A stretch of DNA of 64,000 nucleotides from Simmondsia chinensis (GCA_018398585.1 JAGTTD010000009.1:9243193-9307192); one strand, 5' to 3'; positions 23,171-34,700 are shown, counted from the stretch's first letter. Numbers and translations: made by a program. Notes: generated from the letters alone by a model not told the origin.

Positions 23171-23654
23171 TTTTTTTTGGATAATTGAGAATTTATTCAA
23201 ATAGAATGAACGAAAAACAAACAATCAAACACACACGTGACTCGAACAAAATAGACCACCCACAAGACACCTCATACCTAAAGCACTGAATCGAAAACAA
23301 CCAACAACGTCGAACCAGCACAACAGAGGCACGAAAAAGTGCCACACGAGCCACACCCTCATAAACACAAACAACCAACAACCCCCACTGATGAAGACAG
23401 AAAAGAAAAGCCCGTAACTTCCTTAAAGCTAAGGACGAGAGCGTAGGAGCTCCAACACCCCATGTAAACCTAAAAAACAATGAGACAAAACAGAAAAAGG
23501 ACCAGCAATAGCTCCAACTCAAACAAAATGTAATTAAGAGCCGCACACACCCTACAAGAACACCCCCAAATCAGCATGAGGGACAAGGAACCCAAAGTAA
23601 TCGAGCACAAAGGAACTCTGACTCTCAGACCTCACAGGAACGCACGAGGCAAAA
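23171..23654 (-). mobile_element. LINE 3' end (5'-truncated)
   Basis: On the minus strand a T/G-rich UTR ends TTGAATAAATTCTCAATTAT followed by poly(A) (23171-23178 as T's). A 14-bp target duplication with one mismatch, CACCAAGCAAGACT (23157-23170) and CACCAAGCAAAACT (23655-23668), brackets it. The 117-codon ORF on the same strand is a low-complexity product of the UTR and not a gene. Confidence 0.75.
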
Positions 23655-23792
23655 CACCAAGCAAAACTTAATAGTAGTTGTTGCTTTAAAGCTATAAAAT
23701 ACAAATAAGAATGAAAAACAAAATATTTTTAATTAGAAGTGCTTCTTTTCTTAAGGATTTCTTTTCTTATTCGGTTTAGAAGGTTAAATTTA

Positions 23793-24061
23793 GAGAAAAT
23801 TTGGTTTAGGTAACCTAAGTTTTAGTAATATACTTTTCAGGTATTTTAAGGTTTAACAATATATTTTTAAGATACCTTGAGGTTTTGAAATATTTTTGAG
23901 GTACCTTAAACTTTGGTAACTTTTTGCTAACTTTTTTTAGGTACCATCTACTTAACTCCATCTGGTACCAAAGTTTAGGATATCTAAAAAATATTTTAAA
24001 ATCTCAGGGTACCTAAAAAATATATTATCAAACCTTAGGGTACTTGAACCAAATTTTTACT
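23793..24061. mobile_element. Foldback MITE, copy 2
   Basis: Same family and same terminal words as 21915-22185: the left arm starts GAGAAAATTTGGTTTAGGTA and the right arm ends TACTTGAACCAAATTTT. The centre carries the pair ACTTTGGTAAC / GTACCAAAGTTTAGG. The two copies lie about 1.9 kb apart with separate decay. Confidence 0.7.
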
Positions 24062-24725
24062 TTATATAAATGAATGCTAAATTAGGTGTAATGAAGAAAT
24101 TAGATAGTGCTATTGAGATACTTCATGCAACACCTAGGATGGTTAGATAAGTTATGACTTCAGACTGTTTCATTACCTTAAACCCTAATCAAGATTTACA
24201 ACTTGTAGCCTAAATATGTGAAGTCATTGTTGTGATGAAATATAATATTTGGATCTGAGATATGCTAACTAGAATTCATTTCCTAAACTCTCCTTGATTT
24301 ACTGACAACCTATATTTGTCGTTTTTTGTTGTTAAATTAGTTAACCACTCACTCAACCAAAAATCGGATCTGAATTCAGTGAAATTAATTTTATATTGAT
24401 TCCCTATGGATGTGACATGTGTATACCCGTCACAATCACGACTTGTTAGTTTGTATGCTTACGAGTGCACAGTTTGGCCTATAAGAGTTTTTCACAATCT
24501 TAGAATTATAGTGTCAACCATAGTTCGTAAAATATACATATAATTGACGTATTAAGCAAGTATCCATACTTTTCCATTTAAAAGGGGCATTTATGTATGA
24601 TTGCAAATAATATAGTCAAATACACTTTTTTTTATCTCAGCCAAAAAACCCGTTTTACAACTTGTATGTATCCGTATTTTTCCTTAATGAAAAGTAAAAG
24701 ATCACTTAAAAAGTTACAATGCTTA
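24062..24725. other. No recognisable feature
   Basis: AT-rich sequence without ORF, terminal repeats or RNA-like structure that I can support. Confidence 0.5.
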
Positions 24726-25431
24726 GAGTCGATTCCGAAAATAATGCTAAAAAATAAAAAAATAAAAAAATAATGCTGGAAACAAAATATTTCCATATCT
24801 ACCGTTGAACCGCGTTTATAAAATGCGGCTATAATAAACCGCGTCAAAAAGAGGCGTTTAAAATTCAAATAAGCCGCGTCATGAGAAGGCGGTTATTGTC
24901 AAATGGCGCGGTTAATTGAATAGAACCGCGTCATTAAGACGAGGTTTTCTTGGGTTTTAAACCATCCCCCCACCGGCCCTTTCGTTCACGAGTGCACTCT
25001 CCCTGCTCTTATACACCGGAGATCTTTCAAGTACCATTGTCGGAGTTATTTGACCTTCACTTATGATGTTGGAGCTTCAACGAGAGGAACATGGAATCAA
25101 TATGATAATCATCACGAATTGAGGCATAATGGGAACTATAAACGAAGAAAAAAGTGAAGAATTGCGGCATAATGGTAAGTATAAGTGAAGAAGAAGCGAT
25201 TTGGGTTCACTGACGGCAAACCGCGTTCTGTAGACGCGGTTAATTTAAAATGAACCGCGTTTAGTAAACGCGGTTTAATATGAAGTAAACCACTTTTAAA
25301 GGAACTGGTTTTCTTGGATTTTAAACGCGTATTGTTGACGCGGTTCAATAGTAGATGTGAAAATATTTTTTTTCCAGCATTATTTTTTTTATTTTTTTAT
25401 TTTTTAGCATTATTTTCTGAACCGACTCCAA
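24726..25431. mobile_element. Inverted-repeat element with AACCGCG hairpin array
   Basis: The terminal inverted repeats are about 88 bp: left GAGTCGATTCCGAAAATAAT... and right (reversed) GAGTCGGTTCAGAAAATAAT..., both running through TGCTAAAAAATAAAAAAAT and AATGCTGGAAA. Just inside each repeat is a series of short hairpins with stem AACCGCG/CGCGGTT and loops of 6-10 bases (for example near 25220-25275). This arrangement resembles the subterminal repeats of CACTA elements, but no CACTA termini are seen. No transposase. Confidence 0.65.
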
Positions 25432-25824
25432 TACTTATATTAAAATTAAGTATCCACATTCTAGATTTTGCAAAATTCGTCGTTGCTATTTTTATAAATG
25501 TGTTATGTTTTTTTGCTGCCGCTAATATAAGTAAAAACATTAAATAGAATAGAAGTCAATTTTGACAAAATTTTCCATTCTTTTCCATTCTATCAGTATT
25601 TTGGAGCAAATTGTTATAGACGTAAATATGCGAAATAATATTAAATTTTTGTATAAATCATAAATTTTTTAAAAAAAGGAATATATACATACAGTAATAA
25701 TACATGAATGCATTAAATATCGAGCCATATTTCAAATGTATAATCAGTTGTCCGACAGGGGTTCAAATGCATTCACTAAGTCACGTAGTTTTCTTTTATC
25801 TGCCAGTTCATGCAAAAACATTGC
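25432..25824. other. No gene; spacer before the tandem array
   Basis: AT-rich, without terminal repeats. The minus- and plus-strand ORFs here are composition artefacts. Confidence 0.5.
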
Positions 25825-28122
25825 CTACCTTTCTCTTTTTTTTTTTTTTTTGGACAAATACCTGCCTTTCTCCTTGTATGTCTCTATAATATATCAATTA
25901 TATTAATTTATTATTTATAATTTTAATTATATTAATTTAATTCATATATAATTTATATTATGTTAATTTAATTTTTAGAGTAAGATTTGTGTTAAATTTT
26001 TAATGAAACTTTGAATGATTCGGTCATAGATTGGGTAAAATTGAGTCAATTGATGGATTTATAATGGGCTACTTGCATCTCACGTGATTATTACATTAAA
26101 ATTTATTTTATTAATTTAACTTAAATTTAATTAAAAGACTAAAATGATGCAATATAAATTGTACAGGAACTAAATGAGCCAGTTCCCAAAATAATACTAA
26201 AATTGAGACAGTAAACCGGCTTCTAACAAGCGGTTTTGTTTCCCCTAAACGGCGTTTAAAAGATACGGTTTAATACGAGATAAACCGCATCCGTCAGACG
26301 CTTTTTAATGTAAAACGCGTCTTGGGAACACGGTTATTCCTATTTTTTTTTTTTTTTGGACAGAGTTATTTTACGTAACTTAGCAATTAAATTAGCACTG
26401 TAGGAACTTTGGCCTGTGGTCCTTTGCTTAGTTGCCATATATAAGGGCAAGGGTTCAATTTCCACTTAAAGCAACTTTTTTTTCCCCCTTTTTTTACCAA
26501 AAAAAGCCAGTAAACTGGGCAAGATTACGTTTTCTACCTTTCTCTTTTTTTTTTTGGACAAATACCTACCTTTCTCCGGACCCTGTTTGTATGTCTCTAT
26601 AATTTATCAATTATATTAATTTATTATTTATAATTTTAATTATATCAATTTAATTAATATATAATTTATATTATGTTAATTTAATTTTTAGAGTAAGATT
26701 TGTGTTAAATTTTTAATGAAACTTTGAATGATTCGGTCATAGATTGGGTAAAATTGAGTCAATTGATGGATTTATAGTGGGCTACTTGCATCTCACGTGA
26801 TTATTACATTAAAATTTATTTTATTAATTTAACTTAAATTTAATTAAAAGATTAAAATGATGCAATATAAATTGTACAGGAACTAAATGAGCCAGTTCCC
26901 AAAATAATACTAAAATTGAGACAGTAAACCGGCTTCTAACAACCGGTTTTGTTTCCCCTAAACGGCGTCTAAAAGATACGGTTTAATACGAGATAAACCG
27001 CATCCGTCAGACGCTTTTTAATGTAAAACGCGTCTTGGGAACACGGTTACTCCTATTTTTTTTTTTTTTTTTTTTGGACAGAGTTATTTTACGTAACTTA
27101 ACAAATAAATTAGCACTGTAGGAACTTTGGCCTGTGGTCCTTTGCTTAGTTGCCATATATAAGGGCAAGGGTTCAATTTCCACTTAAAGCAACTTTTTTT
27201 TCCCCCATTTTTTACCAAAAAAAGCCAGCAAACTGGGCAAGATTACGTTTTCTACCTTTCTCTTTTTTGTTTTTGGACAAATACCAACCTTTCTCCGGAC
27301 CCTGTTTGTATGTCTCTATAATTTATCAATTATATTAATTTATTATTTATAATTTTAATTATATCAATTTAATTCATATATAATTTATATTATGTTAATT
27401 TAATTTTTAGAGTAAAATTTGTGTTAAATTTTTAATGAAACTTTGAATGATTCGGTCATAGATTGGGTAAAATTGAGTCAATTGATGGATTTATAGTGAG
27501 TTACTTGCATCTCACGTGATTATTACATTAATATTTATTTTATTAATTTAACTTAAATTTAATTAAAAGACTAAAATGATGCAATATAAATTGTACAGGA
27601 ACTAAATGAGCCAATTCCCAAAATAATACTAAAATTGAGACAGTAAACCGGCTTCTAACAAGCGGTTTTGTTTCCCCTAAACGGCGTTTAAAAGATACGG
27701 TTTAATACGAGATAAACCGTGTCCGTCAGACGCTTTTTAATGTAAAACGCATCTTGGGAACGTGGTTATTCCTAACATTTTTTTTTTTTGGATAGAGTTA
27801 TTTTACGTAACTTAACAAATAAATTCGCACTAGGAACTTTGGCCAGTGGTCCTTTGTTTAGTTGCCATATATAAGGGCAAAGATTCAATTTCCACTTAAA
27901 GCAACTTTTTCCCCCCTTTTTAACCAAAAAAAGCAAGTAAACTAGGCAAGATTATGTTTTCTACCATTCTCTTTTTTTTTGGACAAATACCTACCCTTCT
28001 CCATACCCTGTTTGTATGTCTATAATTTATCAATTATATTAATTTATTATTTATAATTTTATTTATATTAATTTAATTCATATATAATTTATATTATGTT
28101 AATTTAATTTTTAGAGTAAAAT
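25825..28122 (+). repeat. Tandem array of about 710-bp units (3.2 copies)
   Basis: Using the landmark CTACCTTTCTC as origin, units are 25825-26533 (709 bp), 26534-27251 (718 bp), 27252-27960 (709 bp) and a partial 27961-about 28122. The units are nearly identical by eye, differing by scattered substitutions and T-run lengths, so the amplification looks recent. Each unit carries GAGACAGTAAACCGGCTTCT ... AACGGCGTTTAAAAGATACGG, with the same AACCGC-type flavour as the element at 24726-25431, and a TATATAAGGGCAAGGGTTCAA stretch. No ORF is conserved. The array ends 0.6 kb before the CHS-A start codon. Confidence 0.9.
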
Positions 28123-28186
28123 TCATATAGTTTATAAAATATATTATAAAAATTCATATATAATTTGAACTATATGAAATGATTGT

Positions 28187-28306
28187 TTACGCAGGGTCTG
28201 GGGGGAACGGATGTACGCAGCCTCCCCCTTTCAGGGTGTTAACCTGAAGAGAGGCTGTTTCCTAGTGCCCCCAACCTGAGGGTAAGGACTTCCCGGACCC
28301 GTAATT
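28187..28306 (-). mobile_element. LINE/SINE tail fragment
   Basis: Minus-strand copy of the shared tail: GGGAAGTCCTTACCCTCAGG, GGAAACAGCCTCTC, TGCGTACATCC, CAGACCCTGCG. The first words are the very end of a 5S rRNA head, so it derives from a 5S-headed SINE rather than the LINE. No target duplication is visible. Confidence 0.7.
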
Positions 28307-28315
28307 AAAAATAAA

Positions 28316-28585
28316 AAAATATGTATTTAGTGATTCAAATTATAAAAATAAAAGTAAAAATAATTTAAATAAAAAAGAAATTTTATTAATTTTTTTTAAA
28401 TTTTAAAGATGTAAAACTTTTTAAAAAAATAATGTTCACTGTTGCACGGCGCACGGGACGGCGTGCAACAGTAGGTGCGTGACGTCCCGTACGTCATGCA
28501 CCCAGTGTGTTATAGTAAAATGTGATAGTTAGTTAAATATTTTTAAAAATGTCACATTTTGTTAAAATTTTTTGTAAATTGTTTA
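28316..28585. mobile_element. Mutator-like foldback arm remnant upstream of CHS-A
   Basis: The sequence shares TTTTAAAGATGTAAAA...TTT, GTTGCACGGCG, GGCGTGCAACAGTA and the final ATTTTTAAA...GTCAC(A)TTTTG with the right arm of the foldback at 35285-36490. It ends at the same distance from the CHS coding start as that arm does in CHS-B (about 140 bp), so both probably descend from one ancestral insertion. It contains a perfect-looking ACGT pair, TGACGTCC and TACGTCA, at 28480-28495 inside a palindrome. Confidence 0.6.
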
Positions 28586-28719
28586 TATTATCCCCACCAC
28601 CTGCCCTCTAGTCAATACACAAAACATTTCAACTAATCGTCTCACTTTAACCATATAAATACCAACACTGAGCTCCATTTTTGTTCTCAATTCCTGCAAC
28701 TTCGTTTTGCCTCACTAAA
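28586..28719 (+). promoter_or_regulatory. CHS-A core promoter and 5' UTR
   Basis: A TATA box TATAAAT lies at 28654-28660, 60 bp before the ATG. The block ATTATCCCCACCACCTGCCC then AACTAAT is conserved in all three CHS copies, while the TATA box itself is decayed in CHS-B (CCATAAATACC) and CHS-C (CCATAATATC). The CCACC-rich block resembles the MYB/H-box type elements of phenylpropanoid promoters, by inference only. Confidence 0.6.
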
Positions 28720-31585
28720 ATGGCAACCTCAGTAGAAGAGATTCGCAGCTCGCAGCGGGCCTACGGACTTGCCACAATCCTAGCCATCGGGACTGCCACC
28801 CCACCTAACGTGATGTATCAAGCAAATTATCCTGACTTCTATTTCAGGATTACCAAAAGCGAACATATGACCGACTTGAAAGAGAAGTTCAAGCGCATGT
28901 GTATGTTCATTTTCTTTTTGTTGTACTTTATCAAGTCTTAGGCCCAGCCTAGGGAAATGGAAAATATAAGGTCGACATGTAAGTTCAAATACAGTTCCAA
29001 TTTAAAACTCATTGGCAATATTAAATGGAGTAACCCATTAAATTTATATGTTGATCTTTTCTTTCTCACGACTTCATCTCTATAATGAGAGATTCTTACT
29101 AGAATCTTTAACCCTTACATCCTTAACGATGGGTTATGCATGAACAACTAGGAGACCAAATAAATAAGTCTCGAACTTAAGACATTTCACTTAGGGTTGG
29201 CAATTAAACCGAGATTCGTTGGATATCCATCCAACTCAATCTATTCATAATGGATTTGGATGTAAAAAATAAATTTTAAATAGTTTTGGATTTGGATGAC
29301 ATCTACCCCGACCCATGCCCATCCCAAATTCGATCCGAAATTATATTAAGAATAAGACGAAACTATTACTAAGTTTGAGTCTTCAACATGCAAGATAAGA
29401 TTTCAACACTTCTTTTTTTCTATTTTGCCTAATTTTGAAAGCTTGATCTGGTACTATAATATTATTCTTATGAAAATGACGATACAACATATACGTATAT
29501 AGAGATTACTGGTTAAGGGCTTTTTGAATGATTACAAAATAATATGGTATTACCATTATACACATTGAATACAATGGAAGAAAGATAAAGGCAAACAAAA
29601 GAAAAGATAAATGAAGACAGTTAGCCATACCCTTACCCGCATTGACCATACTAAAGAGATGACCTTAAATAGAGTTAAGTGACAGTTACAAATAAGTGCG
29701 GTCGACATAGCGGCTGGGACAGAAGAGCACACTGATGCTAGTTCATAGTGCATGCGTATTATTGTTGATGCATTCTTGTTGCTTATGTATTTGGTATTGC
29801 TTTATTTGACTTATATTTTTATAAATCTTGTTCCTTCTTTTCCTTTTAAGATTGAGAGTCCTTCAAAATAACATCCCTTCGGGTATAAAACTGCATACAT
29901 CTTACCCTCCTTAAGCCTTGTCTTAGTGGGAACCTCTTTGAGGCATTGCACTGTTGTTATTGTAGTTGTATACGACTTAAATGGAAAAAGAAAAGCAATA
30001 GTAATCTGTCCAAATATTAGTTTCTCAAGGTCTTATTATTATATTACTATTTTTATATATGTTAATAATAAAATATAATACTACGATTTGTTATAAGGTT
30101 TAAAAGGTTTGTGGATTTGTGTTAGATATTTGTTTCACCCAATAAATTTGGATTTGATTTGAATTTTTATAAAATAAATGAGTGCTTTAGATTTGGGCTG
30201 AGTCATATTTTTTTTAAATTGAATATGAAAGGAGGCATATCCCTGTCAAATCTGACCCATTATCATTCCTGTTTACACATGGGAGTATGTAGCTAAACTA
30301 CTATACTAAACCGAACAACTTATATATATATATACACGCACACATATACATATATGTATTTATGCATTTGTAATAGTATTTATCTCTAAAGTTAGCTTTT
30401 TTCATAAATAAGTACTAATTTCCATCTAATTTCAGGGCATTTACATTACACAGATATGTATCTAATATAAATAATAAAAATAATTATTAATCAATTATTT
30501 TTAGGAAAAAAGTCATCTGATTTAATACGCATCTTATCTAATGGGTTACAGGCGACAAGTCCATGATTAACAAACGATACATGTACCTAAACGAAGAGAT
30601 CCTAAAGGAGAATCCGAATATGTGCGAGTGCATGGGTTCCTCCATTGACACCCGCCAAGACATGGTAGTCGTTGAGGTCCCTCGACTTGGCAAGGAGGCA
30701 GCTGCTCGCGCCATCAAAGAATGGGGCCAGCCTAAGTCCAAAATCACCCATCTCATCGTTTGCACCACTTCCGGTGTCGACATGCCTGGTGCCGACTATC
30801 GGCTCACCAAACTACTCGGCCTCAGCCCTTCCGTTCGTCGCTTCATGTTTTACCAGTTGGGTTGTTATGCTGGGGGCACTGTCCTCCGACTTGCCAAAGA
30901 CCTTGCCGAAAACAACAAGGGCGCTCGCATACTCATTGTTTGCTCCGAAGTCACTGCCGTATGCTTTCATGGCCCCACTGAGACCCACTTAGACTCCATG
31001 GTGGGTCAGGCCCTGTTCGGTGATGGAGCTGGTGCTGTCATCGTGGGCGCAGACCCTGATTTGTCTGTTGAGCGGCCCATTTTTCAATTGGTCAGGACTG
31101 CCCAGACCATAGTGCCTGACTCTGAAGGGGCAATTGAGGGGCGCCTTCGTGAAGTGGGTCTAGTATTGCACTTACTAAAGGACGTTCCCGCACTAATATC
31201 CAAGAATATTAACAAGGCCTTAGAGGAGGCATTTAACCCGATAGGGATCAATGATTGGAATTCAATCTTCTGGGTGGCCCATCCAGGAGGAACAAAAATT
31301 TTGGACCAGGTGGAGGCTAAATTAGGCCTCAAAGAGGAGAAACTTAAGGAATCAAGGAATGTGCTGTATGACTATGGTAATATGACAAGTGCGTGTGTGT
31401 TGTTTATTTTGGATGAGATGAGGAAGAAGTCAATCCAAGACGGGAAGGCCACAACAGGTGAAGGGTTAGAATGGGGGGTGTTATTTGGGTTCGGGCCCGG
31501 TCTTACCATCGAGACGGTGGTGTTGCACAGTGTGCCTCTGAACAACTTAGGAGGAGCAGCTAATTCCCAAATAAAGAACATATAG
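28720..31585 (+). CDS. Chalcone synthase-like type III polyketide synthase (CHS-A), intact, two exons
   Basis: The 404-residue enzyme would condense a CoA starter with malonyl-CoA units in the cytosol. Exons 28720-28900 and 30552-31585 (GT...AG intron of 1651 bp) split the Cys61 codon, the conserved CHS-family intron site. The catalytic triad is present: Cys165 in YQLGCYAGG, His304 in WVAHPGG, Asn337 in YGNMTSACV; so are VDMPGADY and the GFGPG loop. Compared with alfalfa CHS2, positions controlling cavity shape differ: Thr197 is Cys, Thr264 is Val, gatekeeper Phe265 is Leu, Ser338 is Thr, Gln162 is Leu; Thr132, Ser133, Phe215 and Gly256 are kept. These are known product-determining sites in the family, so starter or product may not be those of naringenin chalcone formation. 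The C-terminus is about 14 residues longer than usual. Its ATG follows a TATA box by 60 bp. Confident of family, not of product. Confidence 0.93.
29192..30271. mobile_element. hAT-like element in the CHS-A intron
   Basis: It begins TAGGGTTGGCAAT and ends ATTATCATTCCTG, the same terminal style as 1181-1689, with flanks ATTTCACT and TTTACACA. It reads as a decayed non-autonomous hAT element, with GGATTTGGAT and ATCCAAATCC words in opposite arms. The orthologous insertion at the same intron position of CHS-B (37092-38135) is better preserved at its ends. An RTE LINE fragment is nested inside. Confidence 0.65.
29540..29971 (+). mobile_element. RTE-type LINE 3' end nested in the intronic hAT element
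   Basis: About 29630-29695 reads [16 protein letters not shown], a decayed version of the RTE reverse transcriptase end seen at 4570-4640. The tail (ATCCCTTCGGG, ACTGCATACATCTTACCCTC) follows and closes with TGTTGTTATTGTAGTTG at about 29951-29968. The same insertion is present in CHS-B, so it predates the duplication. Confidence 0.6.
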
Positions 31586-32040
31586 GGAAAGATAATAATG
31601 ATGTATTAATAGGGAAATATAATAATGATGTATTTTTCTCTTATTTTTGTTCTTTGTACTTTTTTATGATTTCCCGTCAATATATCATGGTTATCAAGAG
31701 GATTGACTCGCCAATTCACTTCGAGAGTATGGTAAATTGGCGGGTAGGCATTGAGAAATATTTCAAAAACAATCCCTAAAGTCTATAGTCAGGCGCAATG
31801 GCAAAAAATGAAATCTAATTTAAAACAAGATGTGTAATCTAATATGCTAATGACATAAAATTTCATATAAAACAAACATATACAAAATATATTGCATAGC
31901 AAAAAATAAAGGAAAACAGAAAAGAAAAAGCTGGAAAGCTTATTTGAAAAGATGAGCAAAAATGGCATCTACCAGAAATTTTTGAGACCGCAAAGCCTTT
32001 TTCACAGTCTCCTCTAAAACACTTAGACCATGGGCTTTGT
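31586..32040 (+). other. CHS-A 3' flank
   Basis: A 21-22 bp word, GAAAGATAATAATGATGTATT, is repeated in slightly changed form (31589 and 31614), giving two close AATAAT-type signals that may serve polyadenylation. Beyond about 31700 nothing is recognised. Confidence 0.4.
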
Positions 32041-32044
32041 AAAT

Positions 32045-32475
32045 ATTTAATTGGGTTTTTTTTATTGATACCACCTAAATTTTAGGTATGGTTTAGAAAA
32101 ACCACCTATATCTTCTAATTTTTCAATGTCACAACTTAATGCTAACATTTTTAATATCCGCTAGTTTTTGTCGTGGCTTATAGAAAAAGGAGAAAATAAT
32201 TTTAAAAATGCAATTTACATTTAAAATATTTTTAAAAAATATTTTAAATATTTAAAAATTTGTATTATATAAAAAAATAATTATTATATTTTTAACAATA
32301 TTTTCTTAAATTTCATGTTAGTAAAAATTAACATATGTTAACGGTGTTAACTTTAAGGTGTGATAATGAAAATTTTAAGACAACTTACGTGTGATGGTAA
32401 AAATTTGAAAAATCTAGGTGATTTTTTAAGAGCGCACCCAAAATTTAGATTGTTTTTAATTAAAAAAAACCCTAT
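32045..32475. mobile_element. Foldback MITE (GGGTTTTTTTT family)
   Basis: The left arm (GGGTTTTTTTTATTGATACC, CACCTAAATTTTAGG, CACCTATATCTTC) is mirrored on the right (GATTTTTTAAGAGCGCACCC, AAAATTTAGATTG, AATTAAAAAAAACCC). The centre is AT-rich with a GTTAAC pair near 32340. No coding capacity. Confidence 0.6.
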
Positions 32476-33386
32476 TTAATTTAGGCAAATTTTCACAAAG
32501 ATATTATTCCTTTTATTTTACAAAGAATAAAATTCATCAAAAAGTTCTAATACTAAACTTAATTCCAAAAAGCTCGACTTATAACAGTGTTAGGACCACG
32601 TACAGAACATCAAAACCTTAAATCACATCATCAATGTCAAAGTTAAAGGATTGGATTAGGATCGAGAACATCGAAACTTACATGGTTCAACACAAGCTTA
32701 AATCCATGAAGGAGAGCATGACAATCCATAATATATATAGAAGATTACATAAGACGTCTCAACACTCAACCTTAGTGTATATATATATATAGAGTCACCT
32801 ACACTAAAACTTTATTGTATCATGGGCCTAAATTAGGTTGGTCCAATCCTTTAGTTTATAAACTAGTTTAAGTACAATGAATCAGTACACATAAATCCAA
32901 CAATTCTCCTATTTGAAGTCTGGTTGAATAATGTACATCCTCAACCGTCATCGACTAAACCACCCAAGAAATATAATTTTTTATTTCATATTTGACAAAA
33001 ATTTAAAGACCCGACCCAAATAAGCTATTTAACAGTCAATCAACCCGTTGACCTATCTTAACATCAAAACAAAAACAGCACCGCACATCCTGTTTTCGTT
33101 CGTCACTGTCATGAACTGCCGCACCACCACCACTGGTTCAAGATGCGCTCCATCACCGCTACGACTCCCTCCGGTCGTCAATGCGCACCAGTCTTCACTT
33201 CCATCAGTCGTTGTCTACTTCCATCACCCGTCGTTGATCTTCAACTCTCTCAAGGTGTCGTCTCTTCTTCTGTTTTCTGGTCTATGCGCGTGTCCTTTCC
33301 CTTCTCCAACAACAATACCGGCATGTGACTGCTGCTTCCCAGGCCATGAACCATCGCGAACCACCTTCTTGTTCGCTTAAAGCCAA
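32476..33386. other. No gene; possible LTR scrap
   Basis: About 32590-32930 contains CCAACAATTCTCC and a TATATATATATAGAG run that could be a minus-strand copia LTR border, without a partner. The ORFs at 33048-33380 (Thr/Pro/Ser-rich) have no domain and differ in every frame; I treat them as chance. Confidence 0.35.
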
Positions 33387-34067
33387 TGTTATAATTATTC
33401 TAATTAAATAAAATTAAGCATGGAATGCCAAAAATGGAGCGAGTTATAAACAGAATAACTATAACTTTTGAATTAGTTTTGGCGGGTAGGGTCGTTAGTG
33501 ACCGTTAGAGGTCTTAGTTAAGCGGTAGGTGTTGTTCTATTTTTCTGCCTATTTTAATGTATTTTCATTGTAAGTTCCTTTATTGCTTTTTGCTTTTAAT
33601 TCTTTTCAGGCTTGGCATTCTCAAACATAGCCTCTTTAGGGTAGCACCCTAAAGGGGTAAGGCTGTGTAGATCCCACCTCCCCGACCTTGTATATGCGGG
33701 AGCCCTTAAGGCACTAGGTTTGTATTATTGTTGTTATTGTTTCATTGTACATTCCTCCTTCCATTACCTATATAAACTTCCAAGCAAAGCACTTGTGCTC
33801 GTAAATTCAATTGATGAATAAAATTTGCATTTGATTTTCATCTTCTACATTGAATTCGTGCGCGTTATATCCTAGAATCTGAATTGGGTCATAACATACG
33901 ATGGCAAAATCATGGCGCCTGAGAAAGCTCATGCTCATGCTACTTCCACGGATCTTGCAGAAACTTTGCCCGAAAGAGTAGAGGATCAAGTTCAAGCACT
34001 CTTTCAAATAATTCTTGCTGCAGGAAGGAAATTGCAAGATGTTGACACTAGACAAGACCAAGGTATA
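33387..34067 (+). mobile_element. Ty3/gypsy LTR plus start of the internal region (gypsy-1 fragment)
   Basis: LTR 33387-33896 (510 bp) runs from TGTTATAATTA to GGGTCATAACA. It contains a plus-strand LINE/SINE tail at about 33607-33752 (GGTAAGGCTGTGTAGATC, GGGAGCCCTTAAGGCACTAG, TTGTTGTTATTG), then a TATATAAAC promoter word at 33769. The following 170 bp match the leader and gag start of gypsy-2 (ATTGCAAGATGTTGACACTAG) and are cut off where the next LTR begins at 34068. A second copy of this LTR starts at 38857. Confidence 0.75.
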
Positions 34068-34700
34068 TGTTAAGGAGTACTTCACATATGAGTCTTGTTG
34101 AAGAATCTCACATTGGAGTTGAGAGAAAGAAGAGTTCACCTTATAAACCTAGTGGGTTACTTCACCTAAAGTCGATTGGTTTTAAGATGGAACCCCACTT
34201 GACCTTATATGTGAATCTCGTATATTTCAACTCCATGGGTCGGGCCTAAAGGCCAGATGAAATTTAACATAGTATCAGAGCGGGTGGATAATCCCAAACT
34301 CTTGTTTGTCAGCACCGTGTCCTCAAAAAGAGGGATGCGTTTGTGTTTGGTGCTTCGAGGGCCTCTCTAATATGTTGGATCTAGTTGGATCGGAGAAGGC
34401 GAGAGGTGCGCTTGAATTAGACTCGTAACCAGTCAACTGCTCTATTTGCTTCTCTATAACAATAATAAATAGAAACTTGAATAAGCTGAGATGTAATCAC
34501 CCTGATATTTTACATAATAGTGACGATCGCGATGGGAATAGAATAGATGCCACCAATTTTAGTGAAAGGGGTGATAATACTAAAAATGTTGATAAGTTTC
34601 CTGCTACGGAGCGTGCGTGGGAAGCTCGCGAAAAAGTTGGAGCTAAAATTTGATGGATGGTTGTGATTGAGCATATTGCATCAGTCAATTAGGGGATTCG
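34068..34700 (+). mobile_element. TRIM-like LTR with Met-tRNA primer site
   Basis: LTR 34068-34269 (202 bp) begins TGTTAAGG and ends AATTTAACA, followed at 34271 by AGTATCAGAGCGGGTGG, a primer-binding site of the initiator-Met-tRNA kind. It shows the phrases ATTGGAGTTGAGAGAAAGAA, CACCTTATAAACC and TCCATGGGTCGGGCC. The internal part has no ORF of retroelement type and no second LTR is found in place. A solo LTR of the same family lies at 49831-55286. Confidence 0.65.

Noticed and set aside
23193..23546. 117-codon hydrophobic minus-strand ORF
   Set aside because: Lies entirely in a T/G-rich LINE 3' UTR between target duplications; hydrophobicity follows from composition.
27140..27190. tRNA-like B box (GGGTTCAATTTCC) in each tandem unit as a Pol III gene
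   Set aside because: No matching A box at the right distance and no cloverleaf can be drawn by eye.
25825..28122. CRISPR-like regular repeats
   Set aside because: Units are about 710 bp without short spacers, in a eukaryotic genome.
33048..33380. Thr/Ser/Pro-rich ORF as a secreted protein
   Set aside because: No signal peptide or family pattern; alternative frames look equally plausible.
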